NCBI RefSeq assembly: GCF_963675165.1 | Contig: NC_087383.1 | Span: forward strand, 7,290,639-7,354,638 | DNA from: Halichondria panicea | Taxonomy: Eukaryota > Porifera > Demospongiae > Suberitida > Halichondriidae | Direction of reading: 5' to 3' | Length of the DNA: 64,000 bases | Shown here: positions 22,489 through 29,859 of the stretch, piece after piece | Layout: each line of letters begins with the position of its first letter | Numbering within the stretch: position 1 is the stretch's first letter | Position numbers and translations under genes: made by a program | The notes under the pieces: generated by a model | Seen by the model: only the letters and a program-made list of their open reading frames with translations | What the model was told of the DNA's origin: nothing | Database searches by the model: none

Positions 22489-22752
22489 ACACACACACAC
22501 CACACACACACACACACACACCACACAGGTTGGCTCACTGTGGGACCTGAAATCACCAGCTCTAACTTCTCTAAAGAGCTCTACAGTTCATTCTTCACTG
22601 GGACTGATGGATTCCTGATGGGCCAGATTGACGAGATTGAATCCAAACGTCCCAAGACTCCACCCCCTAGAGGAGGTGGGCGTGGCTCTGGGAGGGGGCG
22701 TGGTGCGACCTCTGGACCTGGGCGGGGAAGAGGACGTGGCAGTGGATTCTGA
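10417..22752 (+). CDS. METTL14: METTL14, m6A methyltransferase complex RNA-binding subunit
   Basis: METTL14 pairs with METTL3 in the nucleus to place N6-methyladenosine on mRNA. METTL3 is catalytic, while METTL14 scaffolds and binds RNA. Nine plus-strand exons join in phase: 10417-10566, 10790-10869, 10930-10981, 11442-11589, 14419-14474, 14883-15178, 15360-15552, 16469-16580, 22529-22752. They give 436 residues (human 456). Diagnostic blocks are [103 protein letters not shown] and a C-terminal RG/RGG tail. The position equivalent to the human EPPL motif reads TPPL (about 198-201), consistent with a non-catalytic subunit. The ATG at 10417 is the first in frame, since upstream in-frame extension lacks an ATG. 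The exon 2 acceptor was chosen by phase and fit to the family. Intron 4 contains an antisense gene; intron 8 is 5.9 kb of repeats. Confidence 0.96.
10985..11352. mobile_element. TACYGTATA-TIR MITE, copy 1 (METTL14 intron 3)
   Basis: It starts TACTGTATAATTATG...TTCTAATTTATTGGACAC and ends with the inverse GTGTCCGATAAATTAGAA...TATACGGTA. A second copy in the same orientation lies at 29050-29412 with long matching blocks such as ATTTTTATAGAGCATGCGAA and CAGCACTCTAAGTCTTACTT. It is non-coding. TA-flanked ends suggest a Tc1/mariner- or pogo-mobilised MITE; that last point is inference. Confidence 0.65.
11590..12431. other. METTL14 intron 4, left part; no gene recognised
   Basis: Contains a short tandem repeat near 11695-11760 (CACCTCTCTATAGCGGTCAC twice) and a TTGCGGTTATAAATG...CGCGAAAACC patch near 12160-12210 resembling the TACCGTATA MITE interiors. 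Nothing coding was found. Confidence 0.4.
12432..13268 (-). CDS. Aerolysin-fold (ETX/MTX2-like) protein gene nested in METTL14 intron 4
   Basis: A single uninterrupted minus-strand frame encodes 278 residues from the ATG at 13268; 288 are possible from 13298 and 271 from 13247. The middle carries long Ser/Thr- and Thr/Glu/Lys-rich strands bracketing an Ala/Gly-rich amphipathic stretch ([20 protein letters not shown]). It is followed by [20 protein letters not shown] and [10 protein letters not shown]. This is the pattern of the aerolysin-type insertion loop and its flanking beta strands. Proteins of this fold form oligomeric membrane pores, and animals use them in defence, venom or intracellular membrane roles. 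No N-terminal signal peptide or lectin domain is seen, so secretion is not supported. A TATA box 46-52 bp upstream favours the 13268 ATG. It lies wholly within METTL14 intron 4 on the opposite strand. Family level only; no specific orthologue claimed. Confidence 0.72.
   Translation of the reverse strand: MASKGIEMATSSPRRKKDSDKVTYWELYERAAKQRFGQNIRVVKTKYYEDKVNNIDFQITVIDKEENPKEKTRTIVDVNMKEYVNTGQTESDESIVQIQKTSSKTSSERFTFSTTKGVSYGVGGNIGVQVMAAAVAGGSIGLSGHYDRSKTKTEETEKKTEENTGYSYNQEEKITVPPGTHVEAIITTYSMKYESKYTVKFSIDKNATIPVIYRTSCQNLFGSICRNSGFIYVRDMISTLPDYNPEDEDDTASYTQVGAVSWVGEGCKVDKKERPLPL
13314..13320 (-). promoter_or_regulatory. TATA box of the nested gene
   Basis: The minus strand reads GGTATAAAACAG. 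A start about 30 bp downstream would fall near 13285-13290, excluding the ATG at 13298 and placing the ATGs at 13268 or 13247 in the transcript. Position seen; function inferred. Confidence 0.5.
13524..14232. repeat. 74-bp tandem satellite, about 9.5 copies
   Basis: Unit TATGGAGACTTTGGGACCC...ATTAACCTGGCTGTATTATAG...TAACACAGGTCCAAGCACATGC. Copies differ by G/A and A/G changes and one short deletion near 13895. It sits in METTL14 intron 4 between the nested gene and exon 5. Non-coding. Confidence 0.95.
14251..14395. repeat. (TG)n/(TGCG)n microsatellite
   Basis: TG-rich tract with TGCGTG variants ending about 20 bp before METTL14 exon 5. Its nearness to the acceptor (CCACCATGCAG) means length change could alter splicing, but there is no direct evidence. 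Confidence 0.9.
17003..17082. repeat. (TG)n microsatellite in METTL14 intron 8
   Basis: Nearly pure TG repeat with a few CG steps at its right end. Confidence 0.95.
17255..18395. mobile_element. Complex foldback element in METTL14 intron 8
   Basis: Terminal inverted repeat ATACAGTTCATTTAGTCTAG...AGAGTAGATTACTG at the left and CAGTAATC-like...CTCTAGACTAAATGAACTGTATA at the right. Two further inverted pairs are nested inside: about 17282-17390 with 17895-17998, and about 18003-18100 with 18150-18350. A partial copy of the right half lies at 28650-28850. No transposase. It appears inserted in a second repeat, because sequences at 17085-17180 and 18410-18600 resemble the element at 19676-20935. 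Confidence 0.6.
18594..19288. mobile_element. Inverted-repeat element with GGCTGTCTGTAATC ends
   Basis: Arms of roughly 130 bp: GGCTGTCTGTAATCAGT...CATTCCTTTTCCTCATAAC on the left and GTTATGAGGAAAAGGAATG...ACTGATTACAGACAGCC on the right. A short GGACT tandem repeat sits in the left arm. The 89-codon plus frame at 18874-19143 between the arms starts with a basic, charged stretch but shows no known domain, and is not called a gene. Confidence 0.6.
19289..19465. mobile_element. Short hairpin MITE
   Basis: ACTGGAGTTTGCAGAATCTT...GCAACAC at the left is repeated in inverse at the right as GTGTTGCAAAGATTCTGCAA...CTCCAGT. It directly abuts the preceding element. Confidence 0.55.
19676..20935. mobile_element. 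Inverted-repeat element with TAGGCCTTGCCC ends
   Basis: Left end TAGGCCTTGCCCTACTAGCA; right end TTGGGCAAGGCCTA. Inside, near 19975-20290, is a degenerate repeat of about 110 bp in three copies (GCTTTGTTCGAGAGTAGTAG...TGCTGGGCTTGTTTGCTGCAA). A hairpin at 20535-20620 has arms GGTATCTATGG.TATAGTGTCCC. No coding content. Confidence 0.5.
21297..22045. mobile_element. Inverted-repeat element containing a nested MITE
   Basis: Outer ends CTCAGGTAGGTTAAGGCAT and ATGCCTTAACCTACCTGAG are perfect inverses. Inside, AAATGCAGCCTCCAATAC (21536) and GTATTGGAGGCTGCATT (21813) form a second inverted pair. This implies one small element inserted in another, or a nested foldback. Three short direct repeats (GGCTTCTCCTACCTAGCTGT) lie just left, at 21225-21290. 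Confidence 0.55.
22075..22180. mobile_element. Short hairpin MITE (GGTAATTTTCG family)
   Basis: TAGCAGGTAATTTTCGTGGG on the left pairs with CCCCGAAAATTACCCGCTA on the right, followed by TACGGTA. It is related in sequence to the larger element at 35016-35218. Confidence 0.55.
22408..22522. repeat. (CA)n microsatellite beside METTL14 exon 9
   Basis: CA repeat running up to within 6 bp of the acceptor of the last METTL14 exon (ACACCACACAG|GT). It replaces the usual pyrimidine tract. Confidence 0.9.
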
Positions 22753-23330
22753 GACAGTGTATAGCTAGCGGACAGAATAATTGTCACATTGAGACTATTA
22801 TTAATAATTAATTTTTCCTACATAATTATGTTGACTGATTTATGTATTGGTACTGTACTGTACGTTCATAAGGTGCAAAACGTTGAGGGTAGCTATAGAC
22901 AGAAGACGCGAAAATAAAACTGGGATAAACTCCCACGCATGCACTGGTATTTCACGCTATTGGTGGGTGCATGTGGTTTTCTGGTATTATAAGAACCCAC
23001 AAAATTTTGCTGAGATTGAGGGCTCTGGATCGATGGAGCCAAGTGCATGGCGAAAATTTTTCCTGCTATAATTATGGGGCTGCAGCTAGGGCATGCATGC
23101 ATGATGATAATAATTTTATTATGATTATAATTAATATTTTATAATCATTATCCTTACTGTGGGTAGAAAATTCCCTGGGAGTTACCCGGCCTGTTTACCT
23201 AAAAATTAATAATGGCTCGTATACCTGTTTCCAGGGAATCTATAAGGGGGGATCCCGGGGACTTTCCCCCTTGTTGTCTGGCAACTAAGTACTATATAAT
23301 AGCTCTCTTAGCAAAATTGGTGTTGCAGTC
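22753..23330. other. METTL14-TRAF intergenic spacer
   Basis: 578 bp with no coding signal. It holds the METTL14 3' UTR and the TRAF 5' flank. GCATGCATGCATGATG and strongly AT-rich palindromic sequence occur at 23090-23155. No clear TATA box was identified for the TRAF gene. Confidence 0.5.
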
Positions 23331-26300
23331 ATGCCTGGCTATGATGGAGCGCTACCAGTGGACCAGGGGAGTGTCAAACCTGGCATGTTGTGTGTCCACT
23401 GCAGACACCTGCTCAGGGAGCCACTGCAGACAGGGGAGGGACTGAGAGTGTGCAGGACCTGTGCACAAGACATACAGCAGTGAGTGCACTAGCTAGTGCC
23501 TGCTATAATAATTATGTTGCAAGTGATGCATGAGATTTTATTATTTGTACCAGCTGTCAAAAAAATGTTTTCCTCCTAGGAAGCCGTATAACAAGTGTGA
23601 CCATTGTGGTGTGACCGTGGAAACAAATGGGGTGGGTGCTCTGTTTCTATGGTAACAGTACACGCCAGTTGGCAACTAACCACCAACTGTATAATTATTA
23701 TTCTGTTCTAATTATAGACCTATCCTGATCGAGCTATAGCAAGAGATATTAAACTGATAGTGGTCTATTGTACTTACTCAACGCTGCAATGTGATTGGAC
23801 GGGACCGCTGAGTCAGTGGGAGGGGCATGTGAGTGGGTGTGAGTGGAGAGGGGAGGCGTGCCCACACTGTCATGAGATGGTGGTTGTCAAGGAGATAGCG
23901 GAACACAAGAGGGGGTGTGGTCACAGAGTGGTGCCATGCAGTCAGTGTGGAGTGGAGATGCAGCACAGACAGTTAATGGTGAGTAGGATCATGCATGGTG
24001 AGGGTCAGGGCCTGTGTGAGGGCCTGTGTGTGCATGGTGAGGGCCTGTGTGTGCATGGTGAGGGTCTGTGTGCATGGTGAGGGTCTGTGTGTGCATGGTG
24101 AGGGCCTGTGTGTGCATGGTGAGGGTCTGTGTGCATGGTGAGGGTCTGTGTGTGCATGGTGAGGGCCTGTGTGCATGGTGAGGGTCTGTGTGCATATCGC
24201 GCATGGTGAGGGTCTGTGTGTGCATGGTGAGGGCCTGTGTGCATGGTGAGGGTCAGGGCCTGTGTGCATGGTGAGGGTCTGTGTGCATGGTGAGGGCCTG
24301 TGTGTGCATGGTGAGGGTCTGTGTGCATGGTGGAGCTTTGTGTTTACACTAGGTACTAGAATTGTGTATCTACTGGGAAATATTATTATGAATAATAATT
24401 ATTATTATTGTGAGTTATAATGAATGATTATAATTATTGAGGCATTTTCAGGAATAGTTATTAAGTGTATTCACTTTTTCAACTTTCTTAGAATGATCTG
24501 ATCTAATAGTGATATTCCTACTGCAGGCCCACTCTGAGTGTTGTCCTGAGGTAGTCATCTCCTGTCAGCACTGCAACTGTGCTCTCAAGAGGAAACAGGT
24601 TCGACCTTCATAAAGTTGTATACCATTGGATTCCTTGTTAAAAAGCGCTTCTATCTATATGCTGTAGAGCTGGTAAGCTCCAACCAGCTAAAGTTAGCAT
24701 TTTCCATGTAGAAGTCCCAGGTACACTTGTCCACCACATAAAGCATAAATCTGGGGCCAAACTCAACACAAATGGACCTTAGTAGCTTTATGTTTACCTC
24801 CACCGAGGTATCAGCACACCCGTTGCTCCACCGAGCCATCAGCACACCCGCTGCTCCACCGAGGCATCAGCACACCCGCTGCTCCACCGAGCCATCAGCA
24901 CACCCGCTGCTCCACCGAGGTATCAGCACACCCGCTGCTCCAGCGAGGCATCAGCACACCCGCTGCTCCACTGAGCCATCAGCACCCGCTGCTTTCATTA
25001 TAATAGCTATAATTATGGATAAACTGTTTAATTGTCGCAATTGGCTTTCTGTACACATTCAATTCAACTTTGGTGATCGAACAGTTTGAACTAATATCCC
25101 CCTCATTGTATGACCACACCCACTCATCTTATAACCACACCCCTCTTCCCTCCCTCCCTCTGATTATTGCAGCTCCCGGCTCATAAATTGGATGACTGTC
25201 AAGTTGAGGAGTGTTTAACATGTGGACAAGAGGTGAGCACCTATATAGTGACTGCATCCTCGTGCATGGTGTCTACATGTACTCAGTGACTGCATCCCTG
25301 CATGGTGTCTACATGTACTCAGTGACTGCATCCCTGCATGGTGTCTACATGTACTCAGTGACTGCATCCCTGCATGGTGTCTACATGTATCAAGAGTTTA
25401 TTCTCGTACAGCGCGAATTTCGAGAGGCGAAATTTTCGCGGATTTTGTGGGTTAGCAATGTCCTACACGAAAATAGCATAGCAGTCATTCCGCAAACATT
25501 GTTATACAACAAAATACTTTTTAGAGACCAATCCACGAAATGTAAGTGCCTCGAGAAAATTTCGCGCTATAATAATGGTACTCCTGATGTAGTATTATTC
25601 ATTATCACATTATCAGTGTTGGCTTTCACTATGCTGTATAGGTACTTTCCCAGGGACTTTAATATCTGCACTGATTATGTTAAGCTTTCAGATACCATAT
25701 TTATAGCGGTGGTATGATGGCCTGCAGGTTGACCGGGGCACGTGTGTGGAGGTGGGCGGGGCCAGTGTGCACCTTGCTGACTCTACACTAGCATTCAAAC
25801 ATCATCAATCTATCATGAGGAGACTCACGATGATCACTGAAGAACTTACTTTTCTTAAAACATCATTTGAACAAGCACTTGCAGACATTCTCAATAAGGA
25901 CAGAGCATTATCGACAGTTAACTCCAGCACCACTGAGTTACAAGAGCAACTAACAATGCGAATGAGTTTGGTGGAGGCTGGTCTCGAAAGGGTTAAAGCT
26001 GAAATACCATCCAACACACGAGAGCAACCGATTGCAGATAAAAACCTCGGGGAAAAGGTGAAGCAATTGGAAATACAGCTAAAGGACAAGAGTACGTTGC
26101 TACGACGACAGGGTGATCAGATACAAGAGCTGAAACGTGTTGTCGATCATCTTCAGTCAACCAATGAGAAGAGAGGAATCAAAGTAGGAGGAGCCTCGGG
26201 GGTTAAAGATGTCAGAGCCTCAGGGGTTAAAGATGGTAGGCAGATATTGATTATGTGCAGTTACAGTGAATAATCAGAAATGCAATCTATTTTCTCTTAC

Positions 26301-28139
26301 TAGAGTTGCTGGTAATTAGCACAATTGTGATTGCACACACCCACTCCACACACACTCCACACACACTACACACACACTATGTGCAGTGGTTCCATCTGAC
26401 CAGCGGCTCCTTCACTTGGAGCGGCAAGTCGAACAGTTGACGAGACAGAGCACAACCACACAAGGTCACCTCGAGGAGTTGGAGCTGCAGTTACAAGCAT
26501 CACTGGCTAGTACACACAATGGCTCCTTCCTCTGGAGGGTGCCGAATATCGCCAGAAGAAAGAGAGAGGCTGTTGAAGAAAGAATCACATCCATCTATTC
26601 ACCGCCATTCTACACTGGGAGGTACGTAAGGATGGTTGCTAGGGGACCTACTGAGCATGCCCAGTAGCGGGGGGGGGGGGGGCAGTGATAATTATTATAC
26701 ATTGTAATTATTCTGTTGCTATTTTATCTTAGATCATGTTTGCCATAAATACTGCAATTTGATTGGCTAAAGGAGGTGTTCTATCCAACTTAGAATCATG
26801 TACTTCACTTAGAAAATTATGTAGCAAAGATTAGGCCACTCCAAGTGACACTCTGGTTTCTGGTCCTGAAGTTTTTCTAATTGCATGCGGGCGGGCGGCT
26901 TTTCTCATTATGTCATTATTAATTTCACCTTATGAATCTCATTATTTTTCAAATGAATATCATTATCACACTATTTTGTGCCACATGGACCATTCTGCGC
27001 ATGCGTAGTAGATAGAAATCCAAGAATAAAATCTGATGCGGGCGGTGGACCAGAAACCAGAGTATCACTTGGAGTGGCCTTAGATAAGAACATTCAAATC
27101 TGATTGGCTAAATACTCATGGTTGCTATGATCTAAAATGCTTAGACACTGTTTAGGAAGTTTCCACATGATTCAGGGCTAGTAGAACCGTCACTGCGTTC
27201 GGGATACTACAACCATGCAGCCCTTTGGGCTTCTAAATCATGTAGAAACTTCCTAAACAGTGTCTAACTATTATTTAGATTGTTTTGTTGTTTCCACACG
27301 TGCACTTACTGACCCCCCCCCCCCCCCCCCGTGTGTGTGTGTCCACAGGAATGGGTACAAGATGTGTGTGCGTGCGTATCTGAATGGAGATGGCTCCGGC
27401 TACAATACTCACCTCTCTTTGTTCTTTGTTATCATGAAAGGAGAGTTTGACAATCTATTGAAATGGCCGTTTGATCACAAGGTGTCCATGATACTAGTGG
27501 GTGAGTGGGTCAGGATTGCATACACCGTGTGTAGCAAACTGCTGCGGCTTTTACTGTTTCGATCGTGTTAATTGCATGTCTTAAATATATTTTTTTCGTA
27601 TTGGTTTTTTTACCTTGCATACATCATAGATAGAGTAGAGAGGGACTGGAAACGGAAGTACCCTCGATTGTACCATCCGTGTTTTAATCGAGGCTTACTT
27701 TTTAACACGAGGGCTAAACTTGAATAATTCATGAGAATTGTTTTGCTCTCTGTAACAACTTTCTCTAATACTTGAGGCCATTTGGGACACAGGACACTAT
27801 TTAGTTACACAGTCTTAGCTATAATTTATCATAGGTACTATAGGAACACAAGCATGAAAAAGCGCTCTGTGTACCTGTAGCTACTTCACGACAATCGAGA
27901 TTATATTTTCTTCGTTTCCAATTGAAACCTACTATCAGGGGGCATGTGATTCAGTGATGGGGGTAGCTCTGAGATGTATGCATTGGACACAATAAGTTTC
28001 CCGGGTTTTTGCGGGAGTTATGAGGAGATACACGGATGGTCCCAGAGCCACTGCGTAGACTTCATTGTAAAACATCACGTGAATCACTTCCGTTTCCAAT
28101 CCCTCTTCTACTCTATCTATGCATGCATGTAGCTTGATA

Positions 28140-28192
<53 letters not shown>

Positions 28193-28424
28193 ACACTCAC
28201 TGACTCACACACACACAGATCAGAATCATCGTAAGCACATTGTACAGACCTTCAAACCAACGCCGGAGAGCAACTCCTTCCAACAACCACGAGGAGACAT
28301 GAACGTCGCCTCAGGCTGCCCACAATTTGCACGGCTCAGCATATTTGATGACACCAACTATATCAAGGATGATGTATTATTTATTAAATGTATCATAGAT
28401 ACAACAAAAATATTTCATCCCTAA
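23331..28424 (+). CDS. TRAF-family signalling adaptor with degenerate RING
   Basis: TNF-receptor-associated factors link membrane receptors to NF-kB/MAPK signalling in the cytoplasm. Nine plus-strand exons join in phase: 23331-23479, 23580-23631, 23718-23978, 24527-24598, 25173-25232, 25728-26235, 26387-26621, 27349-27500, 28219-28424. They give 564 residues. The RING-like N terminus keeps C21/C24, C41/C44 and C56/C59, but the usual C-x-H between them is replaced (TGEGLRVC). TRAF zinc fingers follow at about 80-190 (CDWTGPLSQWEGHVSGC, CPHC, CSQC, CQHC). A coiled coil spans about 225-405, and a C-terminal MATH domain from about 412 (SFLWRVPNI, SPPFYTGRNGYKMCVRAYLN, FVIMKGEFDNLLKWPF, FDDTNYIKDDVLFIKC). 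The ATG at 23331 is the first in frame after an AT-rich leader. The exact TRAF subtype cannot be settled; the layout is TRAF2/3/5-like. Introns carry several minisatellites and foldback elements. Confidence 0.95.
23988..24335. repeat. GCATGGTGAGGGTCTGTGTG minisatellite in TRAF intron 3
   Basis: About 15 units of 18-22 bp with TCTGTGTG/CCTGTGTG and TGTG-length variants, starting just after the exon 3 donor. The first unit overlaps the donor region (ATG|GTGAGTAGGATCATGCATGG), so the array seems to have grown from intron sequence beside the splice site. The His/Pro open frames across it are artefacts. Confidence 0.92.
24810..24990. repeat. 26-27-bp tandem repeat in TRAF intron 4
   Basis: Unit ATCAGCACACCCGCTGCTCC plus ACCGAGC or similar, about seven copies. 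Non-coding. Confidence 0.9.
25255..25392. repeat. 37-bp tandem repeat in TRAF intron 5
   Basis: Unit GCATGGTGTCTACATGTACT plus CAGTGACTGCATCCCT, about four copies. Non-coding. Confidence 0.9.
26725..27275. mobile_element. Inverted-repeat cluster in TRAF intron 7
   Basis: AGGCCACTCCAAGTGACACT...CTGGTTTCTGGTCC (26833-26867) is inverted at 27047-27082. A separate strong hairpin at about 27139-27268 has arms TTAGACACTGTTTAGGAAGT and ACTTCCTAAACAGTGTCTAA. These look like two juxtaposed or nested non-autonomous elements. Confidence 0.55.
27628..28108. mobile_element. Foldback element, CATAGAT family, copy 2 (TRAF intron 8)
   Basis: The left arm CATAGATAGAGTAGAGAGGG...GGAAACGGAAGT is inverted at the right as ACTTCCGTTTCCAATCCCTC...TACTCTATCTATG. 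Same family as 3601-4107. Non-coding. Confidence 0.6.
28140..28215. repeat. (CA)n microsatellite before the last TRAF exon
   Basis: CA repeat running into the acceptor (CACACACAG|AT) of the terminal exon, in the place of a pyrimidine tract. Confidence 0.9.
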
Positions 28425-29049
28425 CTGTATAGCTAGCTAGCTATAGTTAGCTCTGGTGTAGCTTAGCCTCTGATGGTCATGCACTCAATGGTAACCTGCA
28501 GGCCAGCTATGAAGACAGTTAAGGACATTATTTTAATCTTGCATGTGTTACTGTTTTTCAATTATTATCTGTTTACGTAGTATAATGGCTATAATAATTA
28601 TTATTGATATTTAAGAGTCTGTCACTAAAATAAACTGTCCTTTACAGTTAGAGAGTAGAATACCAAAAGTTTGGGAGTAGTTGTATGTAAATAATTATCT
28701 TATGATTGGAACATTTCCAAGAAAATCTTGTGATACCATTGTCTAGGTGAATGAATAAGCTACAACATATCCAAGTGTTTCCATGACAACATAAGGCAGT
28801 GGGTTTGTATGTGGTGATTAATAAAACAGTAAACAATATAATTATTATTGTTATAATGTGATATATACCGCTAGACTCTTGCTATTCCGGCTCTCTGAAG
28901 TACCATGGTACGTTAATTGGTGGTTCCTGTGATCCTGGACACCACCTCGCACATGCATGCATGCACTAGCTTGCCGGGACACATGCAACTCAGGGTCAGA
29001 GGTCAACAGGTAGCCTATAATAATATTATGAAGGGGTAATTACCGTATT
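28425..29049. other. TRAF 3' flank with foldback fragment; no gene
   Basis: Contains the TRAF 3' end. At about 28650-28850 is a partial copy of the foldback element at 17255-18395 (GAGTAGTTGTATGTAAATAA and the inverse of the TTATGTTTCCATGG region). No coding signal. Confidence 0.5.
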
Positions 29050-29412
29050 ATTATTATTTTATCGGACAGCAAAAAATATGGAATTGTCCAGGTATAGTTG
29101 GAACAGATTTTTATAGAGCATGCGAAGTGTCTGGAATAATTAGAACAATTAAGCAAGCAGCTTCATGCGCGAGCTAGCTAAGTTTAATAGAACAAGGTAC
29201 GACTGAATAGTTGCACTAGCTATCTAAAACTAGCTACACAAAGCTATCTATCTGCAGCACTCTAAGTCTTACTTGCCGTCTATGAATGTAACTCAACTTT
29301 TCAAGGGCACTGGAGTGTATGCATGTCCGTTGTATTAGAACAACAAATATTGCCCAAAAGAATCTGAGGTAATTATAGAAGCTTAAGTGTCTGAAGATAT
29401 TTATACGGTATA
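29050..29412. mobile_element. TACYGTATA-TIR MITE, copy 2
   Basis: Same-orientation relative of 10985-11352, sharing ATTTTTATAGAGCATGCGAA, GAGCTAGCTAAGTTTAATAG and CAGCACTCTAAGTCTTACTT. It starts TACCGTATTATTA and ends ATACGGTATA. Confidence 0.65.
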
Positions 29413-29609
29413 ATAATATATTATCATAATTTTATGGCTGGCAGAATATCATAGCACCTGTAGCTATAATTATTATAGTAAAGTTAGATCTGAAGTCTTT
29501 TCGTAGAGGATTGCTAAACAGTGAAAACAGTGAAGTATAAGCCCCTCGCAAAAATAATGTCACGCTACCGGTTTAGAATAGCTATTATAATACTGTACAC
29601 ATAAGGATA

Positions 29610-29859
29610 CTTTTTTTGGTTCGTTTCTTGTACATGATTCTGCAGCCACACTCTTGACAACGAATCGGATCCCTCGGCTTCACTGTGACACTCTGTGTGT
29701 GTGGAGTGGGCGGTATGTGTGGTGTGGGCAGTGTGTGTGTGTGTGGGTGTGCATACCTCCACAAATATATGTCTCATGGGTTGCTTGGATTGGTTGGGGG
29801 GAGCATTGGGGTTAGGTGTAGCTCCTCCTGATGCGGCTAGCTGGTGTGCTAGGATCCAT
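29610..29859 (-). pseudogene. POLR2K: POLR2K (RPB12/RPABC4) pseudogene
   Basis: POLR2K is the small zinc-ribbon subunit shared by RNA polymerases I, II and III. On the minus strand, 29757-29859 reads MDPSTPASRI..., has an in-frame TAA, and ends in TYICG before a good donor. An acceptor at 29693 then gives the conserved ECHSE. A frame change with loss of the expected NEIK-type residues follows, then [20 protein letters not shown]. All four zinc-ribbon cysteines are visible but not in one frame. The final LVVFDAR-type C terminus is missing. An intron is retained, so this is not a processed copy. An unrecognised splice arrangement cannot be wholly excluded, but the stop plus frame break favour a pseudogene. 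Confidence 0.7.
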
